A stretch of 62,998 nucleotides of DNA from Bacteroidales bacterium (GCA_017428115.1 JAFRRK010000024.1:1-62998), one strand, 5' to 3'. Shown: positions 1 to 9,569, counted from the first letter of the stretch. Notes: generated by a model from the letters alone, not told the origin. Program-made: numbers and translations.

Positions 1-3000
1 AAGGCGAAGGCGTTGATGGGGTCGGTGAGGCCGGCCATCTGCGCGCTGTCGATGAGGGTCTGTATGTAGCCGTAGTTGTAGAAGCTGTAGCCCATGGGGC
101 CGTAGCTGCTGGTGGTGGCGGTCATGGTGCTGTCGTAGCTGTAGAGCTCGGTAGGATTGGCGCACAAGGCAGTCTGGAACGTGCCCATCGACCAAATACC
201 AGTATCGCCAACACCGCAGATGCTACGCACGTAGACATCATAGTTGCTGAGACCTGTCAGTCCAGGAATAATGATACTGTTGGTGTAGGTGGTGAGGGTA
301 GTACCCGTGCCCTGAGTGAATCCGGCATTGCCATACTCTACCTCGTAGTACATGGCACCGTTGGTGTCCCAGGTGAGGGCCAGCTGGTTGTCGCTGGGTG
401 TCACTGCCGTATCGAGGCTGATATTAGTCACGCGGCAGTGTGTGGGTATGCAGGTGACATTGATGGCAAAGCCGTCGTAATAGACCGAGCCGTCGGTATG
501 GAAGTAGACGGTGATGGGACCTGTAGTGGAGACAAGGGGTCCGAAAGTCTGGGTAGCAGACACGCCGTAGTCGTTCCACAGTTCGGTGCCACCGGTGCCG
601 ATACCGTCGTAGATGCGGATATAGTCGAACGTGCCCTCAGTGTGGGAGGTACCGCTGACGCTGACCAAATTGTTGGGGGCATTGGGTTGGATGATGATAT
701 AGGAATTCTGGCTGGCGGTGAAATAATTGCCATTGGCACCGCCTTCATCGTAGATGATGCCGCCGCACATGTGGAGCGTGTCGGTCTGGTTGGCGCGCAT
801 GTTCCAGCTGCCAGGAACGGCAAGGAGGACTTCGGACCATGCCGAGGTGTCGCCTACGCCGCAGATGCTACGCACATAGAAGTAGTAGTTCACGCCGCCG
901 GTGAGACCGGTGACAGTGAGCGGGTGGGTGTTGACGATTGAGTCGCCCGTGGGTGTGGCAGTGGAGCTGGTCTCAATGGCTATCTCCCACTCGGTGGCAC
1001 TGTTGCGCTCGTTCCAGTCGATGGTGATGGATGAGGCTGTGTTGCCAGTGCTATGAAGGTTGGTGGGACGTGAGCAGGAAGGTGCCAACTCAAGGTGGAA
1101 GTCGTCGACATAGGCATACCATGAGCTGGAAGGACGCACTGCCTTGATGGCAGGATAATAACCCCTACCAGTGAAATTGGTGAAAGGTACCTCTATCACG
1201 GTCCAGTCGCTGCTGGTGAGGGTGACTGTGTCAATACCTTGGAAGGTAGTGATGTCGTTGGGGTCGCTCATGATGCCCATCTGGAACACAGGCCTATAGC
1301 TGGAGCTGCTGGGCTTAGCCCAGAAGCGTAGCTGGAGGGTGTTGATGGGATAGATGGTGGTGTCGATGCCGGGCAGCACTACGCACTGATAGTCGCCATA
1401 GGAGCCGGTGGTGGTAGTGTTGTACCAGTATAGTCCCTTGCTGCCGCCGCCGTGGCTGTAGCTACTGCTGCTGCTCACATAGGGGTAGCCACCGTAGCTA
1501 GTGCCGTTGTTGAGACGTACGAAGCAGGGAATGAAGGCCGAGCCCGTGGAGCTTGAACTTGTGGAGTAGGACTCAAGGTCGTCGCTCCAAGGTAGCGCAC
1601 TCAGGAGGCCGCATTCGGTGCGGAATGCCACTGTGGTGAAGAAAGTGCTATCGGAGCAGGGCGATCCTACACGTACCTGATATTGGGTGTTGGCGCTCAG
1701 TCCTGTCAGGGTGTAGCTAGTGGTGCTGACACCAGTGGCTGCCGTAGTCCATGCTGTGGAGCCGAGAATGCGGTATTCGATGTTCCAAGCAGACTCGGTG
1801 TGGCTGGGTATCCAGGAGATATAGGCCGTGTTGGGGAAGACACTGTCAACCCATACTGCGGGAGCGCCACACGTGGCCGGGGTAAGGCAGTTGTGGCTGC
1901 CGCTGGTCAGGCGCATGTTGGTACGCCACACTGAGTTGCTGGCTGTCACAGTGCCTAGGTCGGCAAAGGTGTAGGGCGCGTCGTTGCGGTATACGCGGTG
2001 GCTGATAGCACTGCCGATGTTCTCATAGTAGAATGTGGCGTTGGCATCGGTAGAACCGCTGTTGTCGACAATGGCCACCATCATGTTGCTTGTGCCGTCC
2101 CAGGCAAAATTGTTACGGTTAAAGTCAAAGTGGTTCCAACCATCTGTGGAGGGGCTGCAGTTGAGTGGTCCCTCATATACCAGTACTAGGTCGGTCGGAT
2201 TGGCAAAATCGGTGCAGGAGGTGAGTGAGGTGTGGCACATGTAGAGTGTGCAGTTGGTCTTGTTGGTCATAGACGATGAACCAGCAAACTGGAAGTCGAT
2301 GCCGGTAATGTTTGCAGGGCCTACAAGGTCGATGTCGCTGGTGCGAATCAGGTGGTTGCAGTAGGCGTAGCTGTAGCCGCCATTGGTGGGCATAACGTTG
2401 GTGCTGCTGGTGCCAGGTGTGCCAACAACGGATGTTATAGCAGGTCCGCCACTGGCAGTGTCCCACTGGAGGCAGGGGAAATCGGTAGTGTTGAAGTTGA
2501 GAACAGCCGCAGCCCCTGTTGTGCCGTCGCAGTCGACTGCCACTGAAATGGTATAGGTGGTGTCGGGGGTGAGACCATTCAGCACGATAGATGTGTTGGA
2601 AGTGTTGAGTACGGTAGCTCCCACCAAAGAGTCGGAGGCATACCCGTATTGGATAATATAGTTAGAGGGAGTGATGCCCAGGAGTGTGTCGTAGTCCCAA
2701 GTCACGAGAGCATTAGAGATGGTGGCCATCACGTTGAGGTCTTCGACATCGGGACATGAAGGCATAATCTCTAAGGTGAAGTCGTCGACATAGGCATACC
2801 AGGAGCTGGTAGGACGCACTGCCTTGAGGGCCACATATTGACCTGCTCCGGTGTAGGTGCCCAGAGGAACGGTGTATTCATCCCATACGGTGCTGTTTCC
2901 TACATTCACAGTGCCCACCTGTGTGAAGGTGCTGGCATTGGTTGGGTCGGTCATTACGCCCACTTGGAACACGGGGTTGTAGCTGGATGAGCTGGCCTTA

Positions 3001-5936
3001 GCCCAGAACGAGAACTGTAAGGTGTTGATGGGGTAGAGGTCGGTGTCGATACCTGGCAGTACTACTATCTGGTAGTCGCCGTATGTGCCGGTAGTGGTGG
3101 TGTTGTACCAGTAGAGGCCGTGGCTGCCGCTGGGTGTATGGTTGTAGGTGCTGCTACCCACATAGGGATATCCAAAATAGGTGGAACCGTTGTTCAGACG
3201 CTCATAGCAGGGAGCAAAAGAGGCACTGCTGCTACTACCTGTGGTGGCGTCTTCAAAGCCATAGGTATAGGGTAGCGAATCGATAAAGACGCAAGCTGTG
3301 CGGAAAGATACCTGTGCTGTACCTCCCACCTCAGAGCCGCAGTCTACCGTCACCATGGCGGTGTAGGCAGTGTTGGGACGCAGACCGGTGAGGGTGATGC
3401 TTGTGTCAGAGGCATAGACGGTTTGAATGCTGTCGTCAGGGTCGCCGTCGGCCACATACTCAACCGTCCATGAAGTGGCGGTGCCGATTTCTTCCCATGA
3501 GAGGTCGACTGTGGTGGCGGAGGGATTGTTGGCTGTCAGGTCATGTACGGCAGGGCAGTCAGGTATCCGTTCTACGAGGATGTCGTCGACAAAATAGTAT
3601 GTTGTCGAGGAAGAATTACGGGTATATCTAAGGGCGATATACTGGCCGGTGCCGGTGTAGTGGTTGAATATCGCCTCCTTTTCGGCGTAGACATTGCCTG
3701 CCACAGAGACGGTGTCAACAGGTACGAAGGAGGTGGCATCCATGGGGTTGGACATCACACCAATGACAATGTTGCCAGAGGTGGAGGCACTGTTCATCTT
3801 CACCCAGAATGACATCTGTAGGGTGTTGATAGGATATTCGTTGACATCGATGGGGGGCAGTACGGTGATAATCCAGTCGGCATAGGTGCCGGCGGTGGTG
3901 GGCATGTAGTAGTAGAGGAATCCTGTGCCAGTATGGCCGCCCGAGGGCCACGAGCTGCGGCTGCCTACATAGCCGAAGTGGTAGGTCGAAGCGTTGTCAA
4001 GACGATACCAGCAGGGAATGCCGCAGTCTGGTGGGGCATAGCTGCTCGCACCGCTGGGGTAGGCCTCGAAGCTCTCAAAGAAGGGGAGGCGGGTGATGGC
4101 CCCACAGGAGGTACGCCCACTCACAGTGACGGGCAACGAGGTGTCGCCGGCATCACAGAGGGCGCGAACGGTGAATGTATAATCGGTATTGGCTGCCAGG
4201 TTGTCGTAGACAAAGAAGGTGTCGTACGTCACCACCGATATCGAGTCGGTGACCACAAGCCACATGCTTTCGCTGCCACCGGGAGTCCATGTGACGATGA
4301 TGCTGTCGGTAGTGGTGTGGTCGATAGCAACAACAGGGGCGGGGCAGGTGTTCATTGAAATGGCAATATTGTCAATAGCCGTTGGGGGCTGGGTGCCGCC
4401 GCTGCCGTCGTTGGCCCAGGCAAACACCAAATTGAAAGTCGACGGGCTCTCTACACGGAAAGTACCTGTTGCAGTGCGCCAGGTAGAGCTTTGTGACAGA
4501 TTGGCGGGGCTGCCGAACTGCTCGGTCAGCTCAATCCAGTCAGCGGGGTGGCTCCACGAGGCAAAGGCATAGGTGCTTTCGGCTGGATTTTGATTCTCAA
4601 TCCATACGTAGCTGACTGGAGCTAGAAACACACGGGTGAAGTCGTAGTTGTGGCTCTCGCCCTGGCTACGCCAGTCGTAGGAATAGTTGAATTCGCCCGA
4701 ATCGGGGAAATCGATAGTGCGATAGGCATAGGCATAGGAGATAGAGCTGGTATTGTAGGCGTTGCTCAAGCCATTATCGTTAGAAATATATAGGCTCTTG
4801 TTACCGCCGTGGTTCACTGCACTGTCAATCACCCAAATGTTGGTCTGATTGCCATTGAGCAGCTCCCATCCGTTGAGGCTGTCGCCCTCGAAGTCGCAAT
4901 AGAAGGGAATTGTGGCGGGTGTGGAGGACAAAGTGCGGGCCAGGATAAAGCGGTTCAAGCTGGTATCGCCGCCGCAGTCGGCATGGAGATAGATGTAGTA
5001 GGAGTGGGCGCTGTCTAGGCCGTTAATTGTGTATGTTGTAGTAGTGGGGTATTCAAGATTGCCGGCCCCTGAGCCGGGTACAAAATCGACGGTGTCGTAT
5101 TCCAGCACCCATGCCGTAGCCTCGCCCATCTCAGTCCATTCGATGGTGACAGAGCTGAGGGTGGCATTTGTCTGGGTCAGTGGAGAAGTACGCGGGCAGG
5201 TGATGATAGGACGCTCAAAACGATAATATCTATTGGCATCGAACCAGGTGCCTGAGGCATTGGTGGTGGAACTGCCGTTGGTGAAAGTGCTGGCAGTGTT
5301 GGTAGAGGAGCTGATAATCCAGCCGTCGCTGGCATTGACGCACATGCCACACTGGTGGGTCACAGCGGGAGCCGTGGAGGGAATGCCGCTGGAGTCAGGG
5401 AATACTATCTCCACATTACCATTCTGGTAGAGGTGTATCTGCCATTTGTAGAGATAGCTGCGGGTAGAGCTAGTGTAGGTGCCCGTGCAGAATTCAACGG
5501 CAAGCAGAGTGTCGCCATTGTCATCCTCGGTGAGGAGCGACTTTACATAGTGTGTCCCCGAATTGCCGTAACCATCGCACCCAAAGGCATTAATCTTTGG
5601 ACTGTTGGTGTTGCAGGCGGATGACGAGAAAGGCGTGGAATAGGATCCAGTGCCCGTCACGGTCGATCCCAGTCGCAGATTACCATCGGTGTTGACGGAA
5701 TACTGTGTGTAGTCTGCCTCGCCAAACGGGAAGGTGAACCCGATGTTCTGTAACGATGACGCCAAGCCGTCGCTGCCAGAAGGGGAGAGGATTTGTGTCG
5801 CAGAGCTCATGTTGACCCACTTGGATGAGTCGGTGCCGGTGGAGAATATGTACTCCCCCAGCGTTTGGCCCTGCGTTACCCACGGGACGACCATCATCGC
5901 CACGATGAGTAACAACTTCTGTAGATGTTTTTGCAT
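1..5936 (-). CDS. Giant modular surface protein (FN3, cleaved-adhesin/MAM-like and CUB-like domains), 3' end outside window
   Basis: The frame is open from ATG 5934-5936 to the window edge, giving about 1,978 residues without a stop. It begins with a signal peptide (MQKHLQKLLLIVAMMVVPW, then TQGQ). After an N-terminal domain of ~230 residues come alternating FN3-like units (W-x-E...Y-x-V-x-V...C-G patterns) and cleaved-adhesin/MAM-like units (FW-K...GVM-DP...YVDDF). A CUB-like domain with HMCGG and DYIRIYDG lies near residues 1700-1835. The modules at about 3560-4030, 2761-3240 and 1081-1560 resemble one another. The family is typical of Bacteroidota adhesins exported by T9SS, but the sorting domain expected at the C-terminus lies outside, so the route is inferred. 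No convincing TAnnTTTG promoter was found upstream. Ligand unknown. Confidence 0.88.
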   Translation of the reverse strand, partial: MQKHLQKLLLIVAMMVVPWVTQGQTLGEYIFSTGTDSSKWVNMSSATQILSPSGSDGLASSLQNIGFTFPFGEADYTQYSVNTDGNLRLGSTVTGTGSYSTPFSSSACNTNSPKINAFGCDGYGNSGTHYVKSLLTEDDNGDTLLAVEFCTGTYTSSTRSYLYKWQIHLYQNGNVEIVFPDSSGIPSTAPAVTHQCGMCVNASDGWIISSSTNTASTFTNGSSTTNASGTWFDANRYYRFERPIITCPRTSPLTQTNATLSSVTIEWTEMGEATAWVLEYDTVDFVPGSGAGNLEYPTTTTYTINGLDSAHSYYIYLHADCGGDTSLNRFILARTLSSTPATIPFYCDFEGDSLNGWELLNGNQTNIWVIDSAVNHGGNKSLYISNDNGLSNAYNTSSISYAYAYRTIDFPDSGEFNYSYDWRSQGESHNYDFTRVFLAPVSYVWIENQNPAESTYAFASWSHPADWIELTEQFGSPANLSQSSTWRTATGTFRVESPSTFNLVFAWANDGSGGTQPPTAIDNIAISMNTCPAPVVAIDHTTTDSIIVTWTPGGSESMWLVVTDSISVVTYDTFFVYDNLAANTDYTFTVRALCDAGDTSLPVTVSGRTSCGAITRLPFFESFEAYPSGASSYAPPDCGIPCWYRLDNASTYHFGYVGSRSSWPSGGHTGTGFLYYYMPTTAGTYADWIITVLPPIDVNEYPINTLQMSFWVKMNSASTSGNIVIGVMSNPMDATSFVPVDTVSVAGNVYAEKEAIFNHYTGTGQYIALRYTRNSSSTTYYFVDDILVERIPDCPAVHDLTANNPSATTVDLSWEEIGTATSWTVEYVADGDPDDSIQTVYASDTSITLTGLRPNTAYTAMVTVDCGSEVGGTAQVSFRTACVFIDSLPYTYGFEDATTGSSSSASFAPCYERLNNGSTYFGYPYVGSSTYNHTPSGSHGLYWYNTTTTGTYGDYQIVVLPGIDTDLYPINTLQFSFWAKASSSSYNPVFQVGVMTDPTNASTFTQVGTVNVGNSTVWDEYTVPLGTYTGAGQYVALKAVRPTSSWYAYVDDFTLEIMPSCPDVEDLNVMATISNALVTWDYDTLLGITPSNYIIQYGYASDSLVGATVLNTSNTSIVLNGLTPDTTYTISVAVDCDGTTGAAAVLNFNTTDFPCLQWDTASGGPAITSVVGTPGTSSTNVMPTNGGYSYAYCNHLIRTSDIDLVGPANITGIDFQFAGSSSMTNKTNCTLYMCHTSLTSCTDFANPTDLVLVYEGPLNCSPSTDGWNHFDFNRNNFAWDGTSNMMVAIVDNSGSTDANATFYYENIGSAISHRVYRNDAPYTFADLGTVTASNSVWRTNMRLTSGSHNCLTPATCGAPAVWVDSVFPNTAYISWIPSHTESAWNIEYRILGSTAWTTAATGVSTTSYTLTGLSANTQYQVRVGSPCSDSTFFTTVAFRTECGLLSALPWSDDLESYSTSSSSTGSAFIPCFVRLNNGTSYGGYPYVSSSSSYSHGGGSKGLYWYNTTTTGSYGDYQCVVLPGIDTTIYPINTLQLRFWAKPSSSSYRPVFQMGIMSDPNDITTFQGIDTVTLTSSDWTVIEVPFTNFTGRGYYPAIKAVRPSSSWYAYVDDFHLELAPSCSRPTNLHSTGNTASSITIDWNERNSATEWEIAIETSSTATPTGDSIVNTHPLTVTGLTGGVNYYFYVRSICGVGDTSAWSEVLLAVPGSWNMRANQTDTLHMCGGIIYDEGGANGNYFTASQNSYIIIQPNAPNNLVSVSGTSHTEGTFDYIRIYDGIGTGGTELWNDYGVSATQTFGPLVSTTGPITVYFHTDGSVYYDGFAINVTCIPTHCRVTNISLDTAVTPSDNQLALTWDTNGAMYYEVEYGNAGFTQGTGTTLTTYTNSIIIPGLTGLSNYDVYVRSICGVGDTGIWSMGTFQTALCANPTELYSYDSTMTATTSSYGPMGYSFYNYGYIQTLIDSAQMAGLTDPINAFA

Positions 5937-6364
5937 GACAAAAAGTGTTGGTTAATAAATGTGTTAATTTGTAAAATGTGTTTGTCTTATCAAAAAAATA
6001 TATGGCTCTAGATTGGCATGCGACTGATTTCTCAACAGCCTCGAAGAGGCTGAATATATACTCCGTGAGGCGCTGCAGAGTGAAAGATTGGCAAAAATCA
6101 ATCATACTTTGTACTGGAGCAAAAACTACTATCTAAGTTAAAATGAAAAAACGATGCAAAACACCAATAGCAATAATGCGACTTTTGGAAAAAAAGCAGT
6201 GGAATTGGCCAAACAATGGCAAAAAGTCGTTTTTAAGGGGTGAATTTTGAATTTTTGCACTGGATTGGCGAGCCTCAAAAGTTCCTTTTACCACATTATT
6301 TTGCATAAAATGCCCTCGATAGGCACTTTCGCCACTTTTTTTCTGCGGGGTCTTTTTTTGTTGG
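5937..6364. other. Intergenic region upstream of the giant surface gene
   Basis: No credible gene is visible. A short perfect hairpin, CAGCCTC-GAA-GAGGCTG, lies at 6036-6052. A weak -7-like AATTTTTG occurs on the plus strand at 6250-6257. The small open frames here are AT-rich and resemble nothing known. Confidence 0.5.
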
Positions 6365-6372
6365 TATCTTTG
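6365..6372 (+). promoter_or_regulatory. -7 promoter element TATCTTTG driving a candidate small RNA
   Basis: TATCTTTG followed by CA matches the Bacteroidota TAnnTTTG element exactly. A TCTG sits 19 bases upstream, one base from the TTTG -33 element. The predicted start is about 6377, and no gene on this strand follows. Confidence 0.6.
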
Positions 6373-6376
6373 CATC

Positions 6377-6452
6377 GTATTAACAGAGCGTTTTGGTTAA
6401 TACTGAGGTTAATTTGCAAGGCCGCGGCTTAAATGCCGCGGTTTTGTTTTTT
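6377..6452 (+). ncRNA. Candidate intergenic small RNA (~75 nt)
   Basis: A consensus promoter at 6365-6372 is followed about 50 bases later by a strong intrinsic terminator at 6423-6452. No open frame of useful length lies between, and the next gene is on the other strand with its 3' end at 6503. A short independent transcript is the simplest reading. I recognise no known RNA family. It runs toward the 3' end of the LytTR gene, so readthrough would be antisense to that mRNA. Confidence 0.5.
6423..6452 (+). terminator. Rho-independent terminator of candidate sRNA
   Basis: CCGCGGC-TTAAAT-GCCGCGG is a perfect 7-bp GC-rich stem followed by TTTTGTTTTTT. The T-rich side is on the plus strand only, so it serves a plus-strand transcript. 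Confidence 0.75.
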
Positions 6453-6502
6453 ATTGTTATTGGCTGTGTTCCATATGTTTGCATTTTTTATTATATCTCC
6501 TC

Positions 6503-7501
6503 TCAAACCAATTGGGCGGCATAGGTCTTGCCTACGGGTACCACTCGGTCGCACCCATTCAGGCTGATGACAATACCGTCTTTCTCTTTGCTGATTGATT
6601 TGATATTGAGTTTGTTGACTAAATATTGGCGGTGGCAGCGGATGAAGCCCTCCTGTTGCAACTGTTCCTCCATAGCCTTCATCGTGTTGCGAATAATGCG
6701 GGTGCTGACATGGTTGCCGTCGAGATAGTTAACGTTGATGTAGTTGTCTACCGTCTCCACATATAGCACACACTCCTTGGGCAGGGCAAAATCGAAATCG
6801 CCCGTGCGGTTTCTGAAGCGTAGCATATCCAGCGTAGTTGCGCCGCTGTTGTCCTCCTCCTGGTCGGAGGCGGCCTTGTCGCTGTTGGCAGCGGCCGTCT
6901 GGACAGTCTTCAGCTGCTCTTGGAGGGCAATCGACCTGCGCTGCTCCTCTTCTTTGGCTGCACGTTCGGCCTCTAGTTCGCTTCCCAGCATAGTGGCATG
7001 CCCCTGTAGTTCGGTGTACGATTTCTTCAATTCGTTATACTCTCGGCTGCTCTCAAGGGTCACCGTAATTAGTGCCACGGTCAGCATGGGTATCATGTAA
7101 AGACCTATCTGGTCGACAGTAACCCGTATCATCAACCTCTCAAAAGTAATCATGTCGTTGTTGCCCAACGCTATGCCAAGCAACGAGATGGATAGGGCGC
7201 TAATCAGAAATTCTACCACAACCCACAGCAGGGCATTGCCGAACGTCCATTCGGGATGCTTCTTTATGGCATTGTACAGCAGTACTCGGCTGGCAATTAG
7301 AATGGTAAACCCCACTAGGAGCAGTATCATCATGTATGTCTGCACATCTATTTGGTCGGGGAGGCCTCCCCCCTCGCCAAACATGCCTAAAGGATGGTAC
7401 ACAAAAAAGAAGATGATACTTGCAATAGCGTACAATGCCAAAAAAAAGACGATACCTCTTTTTTGAGAAATGAACGAGGGTATATAATGCTTCTCAGCCA
7501 T
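6503..7501 (-). CDS. Membrane-anchored LytTR-family transcriptional regulator
   Basis: The 332-residue protein has about four N-terminal transmembrane segments (roughly 16-36, 52-70, 85-108, 125-150), a charged coiled coil (about 165-205) and a C-terminal LytTR DNA-binding domain (about 228-330; VLYVETVDNYINV, STRIIRNTMKAME, FIRCHRQYLVN, VVPVGKTY). There is no receiver or kinase domain, so it is not a classical response regulator. Membrane-bound LytTR proteins of this layout occur in Bacteroidota and probably sense a membrane or envelope signal directly, which is inference. It is monocistronic with a ~150-nt leader. Targets are unknown; the adjacent giant surface gene is one candidate. Confidence 0.85.
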   Translation of the reverse strand: MAEKHYIPSFISQKRGIVFFLALYAIASIIFFFVYHPLGMFGEGGGLPDQIDVQTYMMILLLVGFTILIASRVLLYNAIKKHPEWTFGNALLWVVVEFLISALSISLLGIALGNNDMITFERLMIRVTVDQIGLYMIPMLTVALITVTLESSREYNELKKSYTELQGHATMLGSELEAERAAKEEEQRRSIALQEQLKTVQTAAANSDKAASDQEEDNSGATTLDMLRFRNRTGDFDFALPKECVLYVETVDNYINVNYLDGNHVSTRIIRNTMKAMEEQLQQEGFIRCHRQYLVNKLNIKSISKEKDGIVISLNGCDRVVPVGKTYAAQLV

Positions 7502-7661
7502 ACTCGTTTTGGTAATGCTTGATAAGGTTAGTTGTTACTATATATTAGCAGTCGGGTTGTTGAGCCGTTGCTGCCTGTTGTGGGTTCTTCTATTTCATTT
7601 GGCTTTCACGACACAGGCAGAACCCGTTGACCCATGCCGAGAAAGCATTTTTTTTGACTTG

Positions 7662-7669
7662 CAAAGTTA
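7662..7669 (-). promoter_or_regulatory. -7 element TAACTTTG upstream of the LytTR gene
   Basis: Reading the minus strand gives TAACTTTGCA, an exact TAnnTTTG match about 160 bases before the start codon at 7501. It implies a 5' leader of about 150 nt. Confidence 0.55.
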
Positions 7670-8311
7670 CAATTTTTTTTGCTATTCGGTAAAAAAAAAT
7701 GAGTTAAGAGCAGGCTGTTTTTGTCAATTCAAAATAATTTGTTTGAAAATAAGTGTTTTATGCGATTAGTCACTTTTTGTTTTTTAAGATTTCTATCGTC
7801 ATGTTATTATTTGACAATCACCCTTCCAACCTCACTTTTCTTTCTTCTCGCGCTCCTTTACCCTATCTCAAATCTTCATCCAACGTGATTCCAACCCCCC
7901 GTTTTCCACGCTTTTTTCTCCTCTCTTATCCCAGGATTAGGTGTTAGTCCGTTAATCGGTCGTTCATACTCCGTCCTGTCTTCGTTTTTGCGACGGCAAC
8001 CTAGCTTCCGACGGTCGTTGTTGTAGGGCAGGAAGGGCGAAGGCGCGATTGAGGTGGGGTGTGGGATGGGTGGAGGGACTGAGGGGAATGAGGCGGCATG
8101 GGCTGTGGCAAAACGGGTAAAAGGAAGGAAAGGCATCGGAATGTGGCCTTCAAGGCTGGCGATGGGGTGTTAAAGATGATGGTTGGTAAGGGATGGGAGA
8201 AATCGGTGTGAATGGCTGTTTTATACTGGTTTTGATGGGCGAAGGGCGTTTGTAGGCAGTGTGATGTGAGAAAAAAAACGTGCTTTTAACATTTATTACA
8301 ATTTTTTTGTG
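7670..8311. other. Gene-poor intergenic region
   Basis: About 640 bases with only short low-complexity open frames rich in Pro, Ser and Arg on both strands. A purine-rich G tract (about 8020-8170) accounts for the longest of them. I see no tRNA, repeat unit or recognisable protein remnant. Confidence 0.5.
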
Positions 8312-8319
8312 TATCTTTG
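8312..8319 (+). promoter_or_regulatory. -7 element TATCTTTG of the Xer recombinase gene
   Basis: Exact TAnnTTTG match followed by CAGTT, then GTG at 8325. The predicted transcription start falls at or within two bases of that GTG, and the element lies inside the longer open frame that begins at 8280. It therefore argues for the downstream start and a leaderless message. Confidence 0.65.
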
Positions 8320-8324
8320 CAGTT

Positions 8325-9248
8325 GTGAAAATATCTATTGCCATACAGAAATTTGCTGACTATGTTACCACGGAGAAGCGTTTGGCGGCAAGTACTTGCC
8401 GCTATTATGTGGAGGAGGTGGAGCGTTTTGGCCGTTTTTTGGAGGGGCAGGAGATATCTGATGTGGAGGAGGTGGAGGCATGCCATGTGCGCGAGTGGCA
8501 GATGGGCCTGATGGACGAGGGTGAGGCTGCCGGCACGGTGGCAAAACAGTTGGCCGCATTGCGGGCATGGTTTAAATATCTGCGCAGGCAGGGCTATTAC
8601 GACCGCGATATAATGGCGAAGATTACTCCGCCGAAGGCACCTAAGAGGTTGCCTGTGTTTTTCCGTGAGGGCGAGGTGGAGAAGATTTATAGCGATATGT
8701 ATCCCAATACGTTCGACGGCGAGATGGAGAAGCTGGTGCTGCGGATGCTGTATGAGACGGGCATGCGCCGTTCGGAGCTTGCGATGCTGCGGTTGGGCAA
8801 TATAGACCTGTCGGCAAGGAGTCTCAAGGTGAGGGGCAAAGGTGATAAGGAGAGGATTATTCCGATAGAAAATGAATTGGCAGACAATATAAGGCGTTTT
8901 CTTGCGTTAAGAAGTGAGTTGATGGAGGAGATGAGGGCTGCTGACGAGCATTATGAAGAGACCGACCGTCTGCTTGTCAATGGCAAGGGCAGGGCAGTGA
9001 GCGACGGGATGATTTATTTGATAGTGAAACGGTATATGTCGCCCATCTCCACTGCCGAAAGGGTTAGCCCGCATGTGTTTAGGCATTCGTTTGCCACGCA
9101 CATGTTGAACGAGGGAGCCAATATCGAGGCCATCAAGGAGCTGCTAGGCCATAGTGACCTAGGCACAACGGAGGTGTACACCCATGTGGCACGTGAGCAT
9201 TTGAAAGAAACATATAAACACGCCCATCCCCGGGCAAATAAAAAATAA
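8325..9248 (+). CDS. xerC: Tyrosine site-specific recombinase, XerC/XerD type
   Basis: Xer recombinases resolve chromosome dimers at dif during division. From GTG 8325 the protein is 307 residues, the usual Xer length. The N-terminal SAM-like core-binding domain (FADYVTTEKRLAASTCRYY) is followed by the catalytic domain with Arg in TGMRRSEL, Lys in RGKGDKERIIPI, HVFRHSFATHML, LLGHSDLGTTEVYTHV and the Tyr nucleophile. The frame extends back to a GTG at 8280, but the promoter lies inside that extension and the extra residues are hydrophobic and unlike Xer. hpf follows after 10 bases, probably in the same transcript, a pairing common in Bacteroidales. XerC versus XerD cannot be settled here. Confidence 0.88.
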   Translation: MKISIAIQKFADYVTTEKRLAASTCRYYVEEVERFGRFLEGQEISDVEEVEACHVREWQMGLMDEGEAAGTVAKQLAALRAWFKYLRRQGYYDRDIMAKITPPKAPKRLPVFFREGEVEKIYSDMYPNTFDGEMEKLVLRMLYETGMRRSELAMLRLGNIDLSARSLKVRGKGDKERIIPIENELADNIRRFLALRSELMEEMRAADEHYEETDRLLVNGKGRAVSDGMIYLIVKRYMSPISTAERVSPHVFRHSFATHMLNEGANIEAIKELLGHSDLGTTEVYTHVAREHLKETYKHAHPRANKK

Positions 9249-9254
9249 GGAGGT
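9247..9254 (+). promoter_or_regulatory. Strong Shine-Dalgarno sequence of hpf
   Basis: AAGGAGGT sits four bases before ATG 9259. This is close to a perfect complement of the 16S 3' end and stands out because nearly all other starts in the window have AT-rich, SD-less leaders. Confidence 0.75.
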
Positions 9255-9258
9255 AACT

Positions 9259-9552
9259 ATGAATACAACAATCAATGCCGTGAAATTTAAGGCAGACCCC
9301 AAGTTGGAAAAATTTGTCAATGAGAAAGTAGCCAAGCTCGACCGCCTGATTGATAACGCTACGAAGTGCGAAGTGATTTTGAAGGTTGACAAGCCTGAGA
9401 CCGACAACAACAAGATTGCCGAGCTGTCGCTCAGCTTGCCAGGTCAGACGCTGTTTAACAGCAAGCAGGCGAATACGTTTGAGGAGGCTGTGTCCGACTG
9501 CGTTGACTCTATGAAGGGTCAGATTGATAAGTATAAGGAGCGCTACAAATAG
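9259..9552 (+). CDS. hpf: Ribosome hibernation-promoting factor, short form (HPF/RaiA)
   Basis: The 97-residue protein matches the short S30AE family that binds the 30S decoding region and inactivates ribosomes in stationary phase. It shows the beta-alpha-beta-beta-beta-alpha pattern (VKFKADPKLEKFVNEKVAKL, CEVILKVDKP, FEEAVSDCVDSMKGQIDK). It lacks the C-terminal dimerisation domain of long HPF. It lies 10 bases after the Xer recombinase gene and is closed by a strong terminator. Its start is set by the AAGGAGGT SD. Confidence 0.92.
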   Translation: MNTTINAVKFKADPKLEKFVNEKVAKLDRLIDNATKCEVILKVDKPETDNNKIAELSLSLPGQTLFNSKQANTFEEAVSDCVDSMKGQIDKYKERYK

Positions 9553-9569
9553 TGGTTGCGACAAAGACG

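Noticed and set aside
7509..8136. Several short open frames in the gap before the Xer gene
   Set aside because: Low-complexity translations, no start context, promoter or family; treated as non-coding.
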